Source: Clarireedia homoeocarpa (taxonomy: Eukaryota; Ascomycota; Leotiomycetes; Helotiales; Rutstroemiaceae). From it: DNA of 64,000 nucleotides. The stretch spans positions 62,001 to 126,000 of the forward strand of contig LNKV01000001.1 in NCBI GenBank assembly GCA_001465935.1, given 5' to 3'. The notes under the pieces are model-generated. The model ran no database searches. It was not told the DNA's origin and saw nothing but the letters and a program-made list of their open reading frames with translations. Of the stretch, positions 11,341-24,838 are shown one piece after another. The translations under genes were made by a program, and so were the position numbers. Numbering within the stretch: position 1 is the first letter of the stretch; each line of letters opens with the position of its first letter.

Positions 11341-12736
11341 TAATAGAATGTATTCACTCGGCATGAGCTGTTCGTTCTACTCCTCAAGACTTCTTGAATC
11401 GATTCCTTCTTCCATGTTGTCTCGTCTCCTCCTCTTCTCTTCTCATACTCGCTCGAATCACACGCACTTATTCTCCTTTGCCTACTGTATCTATCTTTGC
11501 CTTCATCCTTCATACCCTCCCCTATGTGACCATGTCTCCTATATATCTTCTCATCCCATTCCTTCTTCGATTAAATCCTCTCCCATTCCACTCCATCTCA
11601 TCTCATCTCATCACTCAGCCCATCCGTATATACAGATAGAGCCAACCAAACCTTTAGCAAATCCCAACTCCCCCCCTTCCCTTTGTCCCCCAACCCTACC
11701 CACCATATCTCTACTTTCTCCTTCCCTCTTTTCCATCCATCACTCCTCCATCTACCATCTACCATCTACCATCTACCCCACCCTTCACCTCTCTCACCCT
11801 CACCCCCTCAAACCCAAACTCCAACTCCAACTCCAACTCCAACTCCAACTCCAACTCCAACTCCAACTCCACCTCCAACTCCAACTCCAACTCCACCTCC
11901 ACCTCCACCTCCAACTTCCACAGCCATCCCAGCCATTCACCCCCAACCCCCATTACATAACATCACATGCCATCCCATCCCATCCAAACCCATCAACCAT
12001 CAACATACCTCTATCTCGAAATACACTCCCCCCCCAACAAACCCAACATGTAGATAGAATACCCAAACGCTATTCGTTCATTATCCACCACAGCTTCAAC
12101 TTCAACCATCTAATCCCCCCCCCTCCCCCCCTCACACACACATAGAGAGAGAGAGAGAGAGAGAGGGTATATCGTATCATATATATACACCTACCTATTT
12201 CTCCATCTCCATCTGCATCTGTATCTCTCCGACGCTGTTCGCTCGCTCGCTCGCTCGCTCAATGGAAAGTATATCCCATCCATCCATCCATCCATCCCAC
12301 TACTAATTAATTAATTAATTATGCACGCATACATGCATACATCCTACCAACCCCCCTTTCCCCCCATCTGACCTGACCCAACTCGACAGAAAGAAAGCAC
12401 TACCTACCACCAGAGAGAGTCATCAACTGAGTCGGGTCTATCTATCTATCTATCTATCTACTTACAAGTGCAGTACTCCCAAGTAGCTAGCTAGCTAGCT
12501 AGGAACAATGAAATATAATATAATATAACGAAAGTATAGACTTGTATCTCTTATATTCTATTCTATTCTATTGTATTGTATTTAATATATCTTTATTCTA
12601 CTTCTATCTATAATCTATAATCAATCTAGTTCACTCAACCCGTCTAGAGACGAAAAACAAATAAAAATAAATAAAAATAGAAATAAACTCACTCAACCAC
12701 AGCTATCTATCCATCCATCCATTCGTCCATCCATCT

Positions 12737-12767
<31 letters not shown>

Positions 12768-13310
12768 CGCCATCAACACAACGCTATCGCTCGATTGCTC
12801 GTCCACCAGCCTTTACCAACAAACCAACAAGTCAATCAAGTAAGTATACCTCTTCCTCTAGAAACAAACACATACATGCACGTACACGTACACACATACA
12901 GATGTTTCCATTCTGTAACTCTCATACACGGCCCACTCTACCTCATCTCCTCCAGCAGATCGATCTTAAAGTAAAACCCCAAACCATGAGACCTTGCACG
13001 AACCAGTGGATGATTGAGAGTAACAGAGCATCCTTATACACCGAAACCAAAGCACAAGTATCATCATCAGCAAAACGATCATCATCATGATTCTATATTT
13101 TCGCACGCCAATCAATGCAATGCACCCAAAATCAACCATTTCCATTTCCATCCCAACCAGCCCCTCCATTGTTTCGTATGGGCGGACCAATCCGTCCATA
13201 AAAAGAAAAAAACCACAAAAGAAAAAAAGAAAAAAGACCATAGTAATTGATTGATCGATCGATCGACACACTGTCATTTCAAATCATATCATATCATATC
13301 ATATCATGCC
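11341..13310. repeat. Microsatellite-dense, pyrimidine-rich region
   Basis: The plus strand is strongly C/T/A-biased from 11.35 to 12.1 kb. It carries a (CCAACT)n tract at about 11815-11915, then GA (about 12142-12164), GCTC (12239-12260), CATC (12279-12297), TTAA (12305-12320), TATC (12437-12460) and AGCT (12485-12501) tracts, a 28-nt A run (12740-12767) and ATCAT repeats near 13285. Long open frames here are compositional artefacts. The strand bias looks like the leader or promoter of a rightward transcript, but the next gene (glutamate dehydrogenase) reads leftward, so a non-coding transcript is possible. Confidence 0.8.
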
Positions 13311-13419
13311 CGCTAAAGAAAAAAATGAAACCCCAAAACACAAAATCCCTCCCTTCTGGGCCCAAAGGCTCTATTGCTTTTGCCACTAGTTGCTACCTCA
13401 GTTCACACCATCTAATTAT

Positions 13420-16400
13420 CTAATTAGATTTTGCATTCGCCATCCTCTTCGACATGAAATCAAAGAAAGCGAATTGACCCGGTGAGCTACCAACTTCATA
13501 GACGAAGCGACTGGCCAGATAACTACCAAAGATAGCACGGAGGTAATTGTCCGGAACCTATTCATTAACCCATTAGCTTTTCCATTCATCATCACCCTAC
13601 CAAAATAAATGGGAAAAAGAGAAAAAGAAACTCACCCTCTCGATAATAGTATCCAAGCCAATCTTCTCCAACAACAACTGCGGCAAGGCATCCTGCAACA
13701 CTGACCTCCTCAACTTCTCATCCTTCCAAAGATCACTCTTCTGCAACTCCTCGTCCAACTTCGTAATGGCCACACTAAGGATATCACTCAGTGTACTTCT
13801 TGGAACCTTCGTCTCCTCGTGTTCTCTCCAGATGGCCTCGAATTCCAATCTCGCATTATTCTTGATGATCTCCTGAACTTCTCGGACATATGCCTTGTAG
13901 AATTCAGGTGCTTGGCCATTGTTGCCCACGCACATGTTTTCCACGAAACCTTGGTCGTCAAAACTTAAAGAGGCGAGGACTTCGAGAGAGGATGATGTTA
14001 CACCACCTTTGTTGGCGGAGGCATCTTTGTAGAGAATACAGCCTGCAGCTTCGAGACGGAGCTTGGCGTCCTGGGTGATGAAGAGATTGGCTCCTTCGAC
14101 GATGTAAGGGATGATGGATTTGCCGTCTTTGATGAGCTTATTGACGCTAGAGAGATCGATGGCTGCTGGACGACCACCACATGGGACGAAGCAGTCGGTG
14201 AGATCGGTTTGACGGAGGTGGAAAGTGTTACGGAAAGTTGTGCCGTTGCTAACGACATCTCCGTTGGGAAGTGTGACATTGGTCTCGTCGACAAGAACGC
14301 GGTATCCCTCACTCGACAACTTGGACAAATCGAATTCTGAGATCATGACACGTTTTGAGGCCAAACGCTTGAGCTCCTCAAGGTTGATACCTTGTGGGTC
14401 AACCAGTACGCCACTACCATCAACGATGGAGGTGTATGTCTCGTTACTCAACAAGATCTCATTGCTTCCCAAATCACCATCTGGTCCACCAGTTTGCATC
14501 TTGCGAACTTTGCTAGGATCAAGTTCCAATTTTCGGTAGATGCCTTTAACATACTCTCGGACAGACAAAGTGGTCATACCGTAAGCATCGTGGGGAATAC
14601 CACCCAATTTGGGAGACTTGCCAGTGAAGAAGGATTTCCACCAAGGAGCATTTCGCTTACGGGCATGTTCAGTGGCCCAATCGACGAGATCAGCAGTGTT
14701 CTCATCAGGACCCATGAAAAGAATTTCTTCCTTTCCATAAAGATCGACGATAGGGTTCTTGATACCCGGGGACGCAGGTGGAAGGAGAAGATCCATGATA
14801 CTATCAATGTACTTCTCGAAAGCAACACTACCCTTGTCCTGCTGGTTGGCATCTAGAAGGATGACACCTTTGGAACCACCTTCTGGAATATCCTTGTTTT
14901 TGCGTTGTTGGGTATTGGCCAAACCATAGTTCTCGTCGAACATTGATCGAGCATTGATGGAGTATGCTTCACGGTTTCTGGACTTGACGATTCGAATACC
15001 TCCACGAGCGATATCTCGGAAACGGAGATGGAATCCTCGGGATTCTGAAGTGATGACTAAGAACATACCGTACAGTGGCTGTGGGTATTCAATCTCAGGG
15101 AGGAATGAAGGGTTGAAGCGGAATGCGAGCGCAACCTTGGTTGGAGTATAGAAGTTTGTCTTCAAAAGGGAGCTGTTGAAGATGCGGAATGCCGTCATGA
15201 CCATTTCTTCATGCTCATTGCTCACTGTCCTTGAGATCAACGCCTTGAGCTCCGCATCTGAGTATACTTCGCCTGATGGAGATGGAGGACCTGAATGGTC
15301 TTCGAATCCAGGAGCGACGGTAAAGTGGGTGTGGGCAAACGATGTGTACAGCGATCGTACAAGCTCTGGGTGGTTGCTGATGATCTCAAGGATGTAATCG
15401 GAGGTGAAAGTCTCTGTGCGTAGTCTGCGCTTAATCGTAGATAAAATCTCGGCGTGAAGACTAATCGATGGATCTAAGGCGGATACCAATGAAGCATATT
15501 CAGATCCGAGACGGTTAAGGAAATGTTGGACGAAGACCCAAACACAATGTCCGTAGATCGTCTCCTGAAGACTGAGGCGACCACTGGCGAATAGCGATTG
15601 GAATTTGTTCTGGGGTATGCAGTAAAGAAGCGAGATCTCCTTAGTAATCTGGTGAATGGATTGCTCCAGGGGAGGGAAGGATCCCGACAAGTTAGTCGCA
15701 GTCGTAAGATACAAACTCATCACCGTAATGCCGTTGCTGAACTGCTCGACATATTTTCTTGAACTGGTCACACCATAGGAGTGGTACAGATCACTCAGGG
15801 CGCTGAACATTCCCAAGGCAGTTCTGCGCCTGAAAGCCACGACCAATCTCTTCTCGTTGGAATCTTCGATATCGAAAACTTCAATGACGGGTCCAGTTCT
15901 GGAAACAGCGAGCTCGATAATTTCCGAGTAAATTTGCTTGGTGTTTTTTGTGGATTTAGAAAGAAACATTCGATCACTGATGACTTCGAGGCGGGTCTCG
16001 TTGGGCGATGGATTTGAGTCGACGAATTGACACTCGTAGACGAAGTAGCATCGCATGGAAGTTTTCGAAGGTCCAGGCCCGTTCAAGCTTCCAGGGGAGC
16101 GGAAACTTTCGATACGGAAGCTCTTGATTGAAGATGTATCCAAGTATTTTGCCTCTAATCTGTGCTCATATCGTGGACCACCAATTGTACTGACACCGGG
16201 CTCACTGGTATCGATATAGATGGCGTGATCCGACGACTCCATGTCGAGTCTGATCTCTTGTCTCTTGTCCTCCCGGGCGTAAGCTGCAACTTTTGCGGCA
16301 TATAGCGAAGTAATGTTGCTGGCAACAGCCTCGACACTCTCGGTCTGGAAGTAGACATCATCGATCCCAAGTTCATTGTAAAACCACTCCAATTGTTCAT

Positions 16401-16818
16401 CGATGAGTTCTTCGGGTATCCATTTCGCCGCCTTGATCTGTTCTCTCACTTGGGGGAAAAAAAATTAGTTTTGGTACAAGGCCATTGAATCATCTTTCTT
16501 ACCTTGGGTCATCTGTGCCTTCTTTCCCTTGAACTCTGGTGAAACATATCCGACGGTTGCGGAGCGTAATACACGGTGACCGTTACCATTGCCATTTCGG
16601 TATGGAGTGCCGAAATGCGTTGGCTGAGGGGAAGGTTGTCGACCAGGGGTTCTGATGATCTGGTCAACCAACTTATTGGGAGACCTGGGAGTAGCACTGC
16701 TGATGATGGCCATTTCTTCGTCTGGTGAAAGGTATGATGATTCTTCGTAGGCTGGAAACTGCTGTGGCTGGGCAGCAGCCATTGAATCAGTATTGATTGG
16801 TGAAAGAACCTTGGCCAT
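13420..16818 (-). CDS. GDH2: NAD-specific glutamate dehydrogenase (large fungal type)
   Basis: Three exons on the minus strand: 16818-16503, 16448-13636 and 13557-13420, giving 1088 residues, the size of the large fungal NAD-GDHs. Seen: a Ser/Pro-rich N-terminal 105 residues encoded by exon 1; the catalytic region with PEGGSKGVILLD, FMGPDENT, KLGGIPHDAYGMTT and TGGPDGDLGSNEI (dinucleotide-binding part); then VEGANLFITQDA and KDASANKGGVTSSSLE. The last small exon supplies the tail VPDNYLRAIFGSYLASRFVYE. Reaction: oxidative deamination of L-glutamate to 2-oxoglutarate and ammonium with NAD+. In fungi it is used when amino acids serve as carbon or nitrogen source, and is often mitochondrial or cytosolic depending on species. 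No clear targeting peptide is visible. Confidence 0.97.
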
Positions 16819-18321
16819 TACGACTGTTGGTTTTGGGGGGTTGAGAAAGAAATTCCCAGAGGAGAGAGAGTTGACAAGAGAAAAGTGGACGGAGGAAGAA
16901 GTGAATAGAAGAGAGAAACAAGGAGAGAAGAAGGGGGGTAATGCAGCAACTATATCGGCAAAGCGAAAGATGGTCGATGTAAGTAAAGGAGCATCATCAT
17001 GATAACGAAGAGTAGTTCACTCCTGGATTCCTTGACCGCCTCGAGATTGCTTGCATGGGCTGCATGGGCTGCATTGCTCGGAAAAGGATGCTTATCAGAC
17101 GATTCCACAGCAATCTGGACCCCATGTGAGTCCAAGAGGCGGGCGGCTTGAAACAGAAATGGGTGGAATTGGGAAAATTTAGGGAGATTTTAGGGAGATT
17201 TTAGAGAGATTTTAGAGAAATTTTAGAGAGTATAAGATGGAAGTTGGTAGGAAGCGTTAAAAGTGAAGTGTCAAGGGGGGCAAGGGTGTCAAGCCTCCTT
17301 CTTTGGAAATGGAGGCGTTTATTTTGATAGGACGCGATAAGGAAAAATTGGGGATGATGTGTGGGTGCGCAGTGGTGGGCTGTGGGTGGTGGGTTGTTGG
17401 TGGGTAGTGGTCGTGGTAGTGGTAAGTGGTGTAAGTGGTGGATGGAAAAGGAATGGAAACGGAATGGAAACGGAATGGAAAAGGAATGAACGATCAGCAC
17501 GCAAGAGGTATAAAAAAAACAAAATAAAACATAAAATAAAACATAAAACACAAGATAAAAAATAGGATAAAAAATAAAACACAAGATAAAAAATAGGATA
17601 AAAAATAAAAGAAAAGAAAAGAGGAAAACGTACGTTGAAGCTATGAAGCTATGGAGCTATGGAGCTATGAATCATGTGCAGTGAGTGTACAGGACAGCAA
17701 ATGCTCGTGGCTGTTGATCTTTCTGGACGTTGGATTGTGGAGAAAGGCACGGGGTCCTGTATATGTATATTTACCAGGCGATTTAAAAATAAACCGTCAC
17801 TTGGGTAATACGATATAGCTGGGAGCTGGATGATGTCGTAAAACGGCTGTGGTAATGCGTGAGTTAATAATTCATTTATTCCTGGCCTTTTGCATCGGTA
17901 CCTGGATGGCTGGCTGCGTGCTTTTCTGCGCGGCGGTCAAATCGGATGGCTTGGCTCAAGGTACCGCCACGGAAACTTTAAATTCCGCAACTCGGCTGAC
18001 GGTACGACGTGCAGGTAGGCGAGCGGAGGTGTGCAGAGAAGAATGATAGAACGGATAGAAAGATTAGTTGCCAAGCGTTCAGGGTTCGAGCAAGGCTTGC
18101 GGTAGGAGGCTTATTATGGTAGCTGACTCTGACGATTATTGCCGTCGAGGGGGTGTGTGTAGTCTTATCTCTGCATTCTGTTAGTTCTTTCCTACCTTCT
18201 CGGCATTCCTCCGTATATAGCAACAGCTTGGATCTGCTAGCAACTGGGCTGGCGTGGATGAATTAAGGTGGCATACGTACAATACGATTGTTGGGATGGA
18301 TGGGTGGGTGGTGGCTGGATG

Positions 18322-18362
<41 letters not shown>

Positions 18363-18442
18363 CTTGCTTGCTTGATTGCTTGCTTGCTTAATTGCTTAAT
18401 TGCTTAATTGCTTGCTTGCTTGATTGCTTGCTTAATTGCTTG
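18322..18442. repeat. ATTG/CTTG tetranucleotide microsatellite
   Basis: About ten ATTG units followed by mixed CTTG, ATTG and CTTAATTG units. Confidence 0.9.
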
Positions 18443-19732
18443 TCTTTTTCTCTTTCTCTTTGGCTGAAAGATACGAGAAGCGAGAGCTACTGGTCTGTCT
18501 GTACCGTCTGTACCGTCTGGACGGCGTGTGTGGTGTTTAGTGGTGGTAGTGTACTGTAGGATGGTCTGAGTAAGAAACGAGACTGACGATAAGCCAATTA
18601 TGTCCCGGCGTCCACCTGCACACGGAGTAGAAGTAGAAGTAGGACGAGGGACGACGACGAGGACGACGACGAGGAGAAGGACGAGGACAGAACAGGCTTT
18701 CAATGAAGCTGCAACGGATGAATGGAGTTATAGCCGTGGCAGCAACAGCAACGGTAACAGCAGATGAGCCATTATATAGTCCTTTCCATCGTGAACTCCC
18801 TCCATGGATAGTGTAAAATTCGGATCATGTCCTCATGGCGCAAGGTATGTTGGATAACTAGCATTTACCTAGGATAGGCAGGAGTTGTCCCACCCTTTCC
18901 ACCCTATTCGCCCTATTCGGCCTATTCACACTTCTTTGTTCTCCCAAGCATTCCTACCCATTATTCTGCCGGTTTTTTTGATTTTTATTTTTTGGCTGAA
19001 TTTGCTGAATTTGCTGAATTCCTAGAGCCGTTTGGTCCGAATTGGTCCAAGTATGCGACAGCAGCGTGTCATTCGTACCTGACGATCGGACTAGACGACT
19101 GGGTTCCCAGTCGACCGGCCTAGCACCAAATCGGACAGTAGTTCAAGGACTTCAAAAAAAAAAAAAAAAAAAAAAAAATGCAGGCGTGGTTTACCGCCAA
19201 TTGGCGTTAAAGCCAAAGTGTCGTTCCAGCTCCAATAGATTCTTTACGTGCGGGACTTGCTTGGTTTACCTTGGTTTGCCTTGATCTATGATGATCTCTC
19301 TACCTTGATCGGTAAAGCGGTAGAGCGGTTATTCAAGGTCCATCATGGTGGCCTTCGTTTTTCGTCTTTACCCTCTCCACTCCCAGTCCACTCAATATAC
19401 GGACTACCAGGACTTACCAGATACTACCAAATACTACAACGTTCTGTACGGAAATACGACCGGTTGTTTACTCGGTAGCAGCTCAACTATCCCAGTAGGG
19501 AAATATCGGTTCCTGGTTAGGAATCTCGAATTGAAATCAATGCGGTGGCGGTTCCGGGTATACTACTCTATGTAGGTACTTGACAGTGCTTGAGAGGAGA
19601 ACGCATGGGTTAACGTGGCGATTCGCGAGCAAAGGAGTTTCGAAGTTCGGGCAGAACTTCAAACATCCATTAACATCTTTTGTGGGAATATTGTGTGATC
19701 GAGGCTGCTCGCATTGTGGACAGCAGCCAGCC

Positions 19733-19824
19733 AGTAGTGCGTAGTCAGTAGTGCGTAGTCAGTAGCCTGCAGTCAGTAGCCCGCAGTCAGTAGCCCGCAG
19801 TCAGTAGCCCGTAGTCAATAGCCA
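19733..19824. repeat. 14-base minisatellite, about 6.5 copies
   Basis: Consensus AGTAGCCCGCAGTC with small changes; copies near the left end read AGTAGTGCGTAGTC. Confidence 0.85.
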
Positions 19825-20318
19825 GCAGTGGTACTTCGTATGTCTCGAGCACTCCCCATAACTACAAAGTATAGTTCATAGGCGTGTCACGGGATTCAAT
19901 AAGGTTCAACACACAATACCTAAAGGAGTTTACTATTGCGTACTCAAGTATGTCGATTGCGGTTGTGGCGAAAACATGATGAGCGATATACTTGTAGATG
20001 CAGAGATCGTGGTTGCTACGAAGTACTACAGTATGTAGTAGCAGTAGCAGTAGCAGTAGCAATAGCAATAGCAATAGCAATAGCAATGCGGTACTTTGTC
20101 AAGCTCTCCTGCTGAGGAAGGTTGACGAATGAAGGGGGCAGGGGAAGAAGGAGTTTCTATTTTGGGGGGAACTAGTCAGCCAGCCCACCCGGCCAGCCAC
20201 TCAACTTACTCGGCTATAACTCGTGTTGGCTGATGATTCCTGATTCCATGGCTTCTGGAATTCTTGTTGTCTGGTAGGGGAGTACGCACATTCCCAATCC
20301 ACATCTTGCATGTCGGGT

Positions 20319-20406
20319 CTCAAAATGTGCCTCAAAATGTGCCTCAATATGTCCCTCAACATGTCCCTCAATATGTCCCTCAACATGTCCTCAATATGTC
20401 CCTCAA
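20319..20406. repeat. 12-base minisatellite (CTCAAnATGTSC)
   Basis: Seven copies of a CTCAA(A/T/C)ATGT(G/C)C unit. The open frame it creates (repeated Val-Pro-Gln-X) is a by-product of the unit length. Confidence 0.8.
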
Positions 20407-21518
20407 GACTCAGTTAAAAATAGTCTCAATTTTCATCCCCAAACTCCACCACAGTCTGCAACAACACTAGGTTCAGAACTACACACATGTTGAAAGACTA
20501 GAGTCTGGACATTTTGCTGCTTCCACCCCCGTGATGTCCAAAACATACCAACATAATATCCAAACACTCGTCCTCGTGGCCAAGTGATGTCCAAGAATGG
20601 AAAGGTCGAGAGAATCCACAGCGTAGATCCCAGTCACAACAAGGCCGCATCGTGGCTGATGACCTAAGCAATTCTCAGGTCCTTAGTGCCTAGCCGACTC
20701 CAAATGAGAAAATTGGTTCATCATGACCCCGCCATTAAACATCAATCTGAATTTCTCTTACCCCCATATTACCCCATAATTTGCTCGGAAGCGTCATCTC
20801 TGACATCGACATCACCGTCGACGGACTGGCTTCCTCCTATCACAGCTGCTCTCCCCCTCAGGAATCCACCCCCGAGGCTCATCGTCAGCGTCATCGTCCC
20901 CTGACTCTGACAAACAGGTCAATAAAGTTGTCGCTATACGACACACGAAAGAGTCTGGATTGTATAAGGAGCTTCCACACGGTCCTCAATAGGAATCCCA
21001 TGACTAAGACCGTGCATTTTCTATTACATATCGGCTCATGCACTTGACGGGTGTACTCTGGAATGAATTTCCCCATATTCCGCTATTCCACCATTGAGTT
21101 TCATCTACCAAACCATCCAAGCATCCAAGCATCCACGCATCCAAGCATCCACGCATCCACGCAAGGAGGAAAAGCACCCAAGTACCAAGTACCAAAGCAT
21201 TTCCCATAGATCGTGTTTTAACTTCTTAGCTCCTTGGCTCCTTATACTCCTTGGCTTTCCCCTTACCCCGGATTTCGTGTCACCTGCCACTAAAAGAAAA
21301 TTTCCTCAAGCACTCAGCGACAATTCACCGTGTTCACCGTGTCTGAGGGCCCGGTCGTATAGTGTTCCGCGGCACGCAATTCCATTCCCGAATTTCTACA
21401 TTCTCCGTGCCCTTGATCCCTTCACCCTACACCGCTAGGTCAATCCTGCCGGTGCCTTTGTTGGGTAATAGCGGAGTCAAGCTGCATATTGAGGAGAAGC
21501 TCATTACGTTTCGGTCTC

Positions 21519-23136
21519 ATGGCTTCCATGGAGAATGACATTAGTCACGATCAACCAGATCAACAAGATCAGCAAGGACAGCGCATGAACAGCAAAGAGT
21601 ATGCTGTGTCCCAAGATGCTCAAGACCCTTTGCGTCAGATCAGAGATCAATTTCTCATCCCATCTAAGGCTCATCTGAAAGCCGAGTCTTTGTCAAGCCT
21701 AGGTACGATATTCCACTCAAGGTAGTTGAATACGTTGGCTGAAAGCGTATTATAGAGCACAAACATGCTTCTCCGGACGAGTCAAGTGTCTATCTTTGCG
21801 GGAATTCTCTTGGTCTCCAACCGCGTATTACCTTGACTCGTATCGAGCAATATCTGAAAACCTGGTCAACCCAAGGAGTGTTTGGTCACTTCAAACCACT
21901 GTCCGATTCGCCTCTACCAACATGGCTGAACATGGATTCAACCGCTTCAGAGAAGATTGCACCCATTGTGGGAGCACAATCTTCAGAGGTGGCGGTCATG
22001 CAGACCTTAACAGCCAATCTTCACTTTCTCATGACTGCATTTTACAAACCTGACGCCAATGGAAGACACAAGATCATATTGGAGAGCAAAGCATTCCCGT
22101 CGGACCACGTAAGTCACTCCTTTCACCAACAGCAGTTGGGGTTGCCTAATGGCTAAATCATATCCAGTATGCTGTCGAGTCCCAGATCCGCCATCACAAT
22201 CTATCCCTGGCTACGTCCATGGTTACTTTGGAACCTCCTTCGCCTGATCAGCCCACGCTCACCACTGATTACATACTAGAAACTCTCGAAGCTCATGCCA
22301 AGGACGCTGCGCTTTTGCTCTTACCCGGAATCCAATTCTACACTGGCCAGTTGTTCGACATACCACTCATCACACGTAAGGCACGATCATACGGCATATT
22401 CGTCATTTGGGACCTCGCTCACGCAGTCGGAAATGTGCCTCTCTATCTCCATGATTGGGACGTCGATGCAGCCGCCTGGTGCTCTTACAAATACCTTAAC
22501 GCAGGACCAGGATCCATTGGCGGCCTCTTTGTGCATGAGCGTAACAGTCAAGTTTCCTCATCACCTGTCAACTCAAGTGGAGAGACAGGCTGGGTGAACA
22601 GATTAAGTGGTTGGTGGGGCAATGACAAGAATACGAGATTCGCAATGGAGAATCGCTTCGTTCCATACCCTGGCGCTGCGGGGTTTCAATTGAGTAATCC
22701 AAGTGTCTTTGATATCACAAGTTTGAACGCATCTCTGGAAATCTTCGATATGGCCGGAGGAATGGAGATTATCAGAGCTAAATCGGTAAGACTCACGGCA
22801 TATCTGGAAACCCTTCTACAGGAGTCGGAGATCTACAAGCAGGGAAAATTCACAATCATTACCCCCCAAGGCACTGAAGAAAGGGGTGCACAATTGAGTC
22901 TTAAATTAGTTGAAGGGCTATTAGACGTAGTCATGAGAGAACTAGAGATTCGCGCGGTAGTGGTGGACGAAAGACAACCGGATGTCATTCGCGTGGCGCC
23001 AGCACCGCTTTACAATAGCTTTGAAGATGTCTGGAAGTTTATCCAAGCGTTTGGGGAGGCTGTTGATGTTGCATGGAAGGCGAAAGAAGGGAAGGTGAAT
23101 GCGGAGGGGACGAGGGAGTTGGAGATGACTACCTAG
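21519..23136 (+). CDS. BNA5: Kynureninase
   Basis: Three exons, 21519-21702, 21756-22108 and 22168-23136, giving 501 residues. Conserved features: [12 protein letters not shown] near the N terminus, FPSDHYAVESQI across the second splice junction, [10 protein letters not shown] (PLP-contacting Asp), and [12 protein letters not shown] with the PLP-lysine at about residue 287; further on [20 protein letters not shown] and the C-terminal [15 protein letters not shown]. Reaction: PLP-dependent cleavage of 3-hydroxykynurenine (and kynurenine) to 3-hydroxyanthranilate (anthranilate) and alanine in the cytosolic route from tryptophan to NAD+. The first 60 residues are Gln/Asp-rich and weakly conserved. 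The first ATG was chosen, but a second lies three codons on. Confidence 0.96.
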
Positions 23137-23503
23137 GCAGTTGGATGTTTGATGAATAAGCTATGATGATGATGATGATGATGATGATGATAGAATAGCT
23201 TAGAACATGATACATACATGCATTCATTTTCTATAGAATTCCCATATCCCTCCATTCTTCACCAAAATCAGGTGCATATATCCACTTCCCGTGTTACCTT
23301 ACATGCATGCATGCATACCTGCACTGTGCCGCACCGTTCCTATCACCCTCAAGGTACCGAACCGCATTTTCCGCTGCCTCGATGCATTGCATAGAACTAT
23401 ATCTCATTCCACTTGTCACTTATCCCATCTTATCCTCTCCAAGCCATTCATTACCTTAGACTACTACCCCAGACCATCATAAGTGGAGAATCTCGCAGCC
23501 CAA

Positions 23504-23560
<57 letters not shown>

Positions 23561-23923
23561 TATTAATATATTTTCCCTTTTTCGTTCCTCTTTCATCACT
23601 CTTTGTCTCGATTGCGCTATCCGTCATTTTCCCTTCCTTCCTCTTCCTTTTCTACTTACAGTACGTCTTTCCAATGCATATGCAATTGCAAGGTAAGCTA
23701 AGGTTTGTAAATGGCGCAATCAATCACTTATGGCAGTTGCTTGCGTAATGTGTAACCCATCCTTCCTCTTTTATTTACTCACTCACTACTAACTACCGCA
23801 TCTATCCATTCGTCCATCCACTCATCCATCCGATCTATTTGTTTGTTTGTTTGTTTATTGTTCTCCTGCAGTTCCGGTGGGATAGGTTGCGTTCTTGGCT
23901 GCCTTCGTACATGCATACATACA

Positions 23924-23955
<32 letters not shown>

Positions 23956-24838
23956 AGTGAGTGAGTGAGTGAGTGCAGTATCTCCCTCCTCCCCTAGCCT
24001 GCACAGTGTAGCGTAGTGTAGTAGAGTAGAGTAGAGTAGAGTATAGTAGAGCACGATATGCCGTGAGCAAGATGGGAGAATGGATGGAGAAACTAGGGGC
24101 GTGGATTCCGGTATGCGGTATGTATGCGGTATGTGTGTGCGTAGGACGGACGAAACGAAGATGATGAATGCACTGCTGTGGTGTGGTGTGGTGTGGTTGG
24201 GTGGGTGCACGATTTTGTGTGTATCCCTTATGTTCAGTTGTGTGCATTTGTGTATGTATGTATGTATGTATGTATGTATGTATGTATGTATGTATGTATG
24301 TATTTGTGTTTGGGGTTGGGTGTTTGCGTGTAGGATTGTTTGAGGATATATGCACGAGTGTTTGAGGATCTCTGTGTGTATATATGTGGTATTTGCGAGT
24401 TCAAGGAGAGGAAAAGGTTTTGCTGAGGTGGGCTTTGGGGAGGGGTTTGATGGGGATTAGGGGTAGATAGATGTATAAGAGGAGTCTTATGAAAATTTGG
24501 GAGTGACTAGGCTGAGAGGGAGCTATTGAGCGATATGCTGTGGGAAAGAGATGGGAATGGATGAGTGGGTTTTCTCCTTCTCTTTATCTGTTCCTCTTTT
24601 CCATTATTTCACAGCTAGAAATGTAACTTGAAGGAACTTTGGGTTCAGAATACAACAGGAAACAACACAGAACTGGAAGTTGGCTCTTGAAGATAATTAA
24701 AAACCAATCCCTAATCTATAAGTTCCTTGTTGTAATGTACATACCTTCCACTAATCGTTCAACCTCGATTATTCCCTACAATATTATTCTTTCTTCTCAT
24801 AACTTAAAACAAACAAAAGGCTGACGCTGATAACCATC
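23137..24838. other. Convergent 1.7-kb spacer with long simple repeats
   Basis: Between the 3' ends of kynureninase and the SDR-like gene. It contains (ATG)n at 23164-23190, an uninterrupted 51-nt T run at 23507-23557, (CATA)n at 23914-23954, (GTGA)n at 23957-23975, GTAGA repeats near 24010-24050 and (TATG)n at 24252-24303. No gene is seen. Confidence 0.7.

Larger units (their letters stand above)
16819..21518. other. 4.7-kb divergent spacer between GDH2 and kynureninase
   Basis: Holds the promoters and leaders of both flanking genes. Contents seen: A-rich AAAATAAAACA-type tracts at 17510-17620, the ATTG/CTTG microsatellite, a 25-nt A run (19154-19178), a 14-base minisatellite, an AGTAGC/AATAGC run near 20037-20085 and a 12-15-base CCTCAAAATGT-type repeat. 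No protein gene or tRNA is recognised. Confidence 0.6.

Noticed and set aside
11815..11915. CCAACT repeats as a possible CRISPR-like array
   Set aside because: Perfect hexanucleotide microsatellite without unique spacers, in a fungal genome.
11348..12145. 265-codon open frame over the CCAACT repeat region
   Set aside because: Low-complexity translation (Leu/Gln/Pro runs) present in several frames; produced by the simple repeats and strand bias.
18078..18100. GGGTTCGAGC as a tRNA B box
   Set aside because: No T-stem pairing, no A box or acceptor stem at the right distance; the same holds for the reverse-strand match near 52820.
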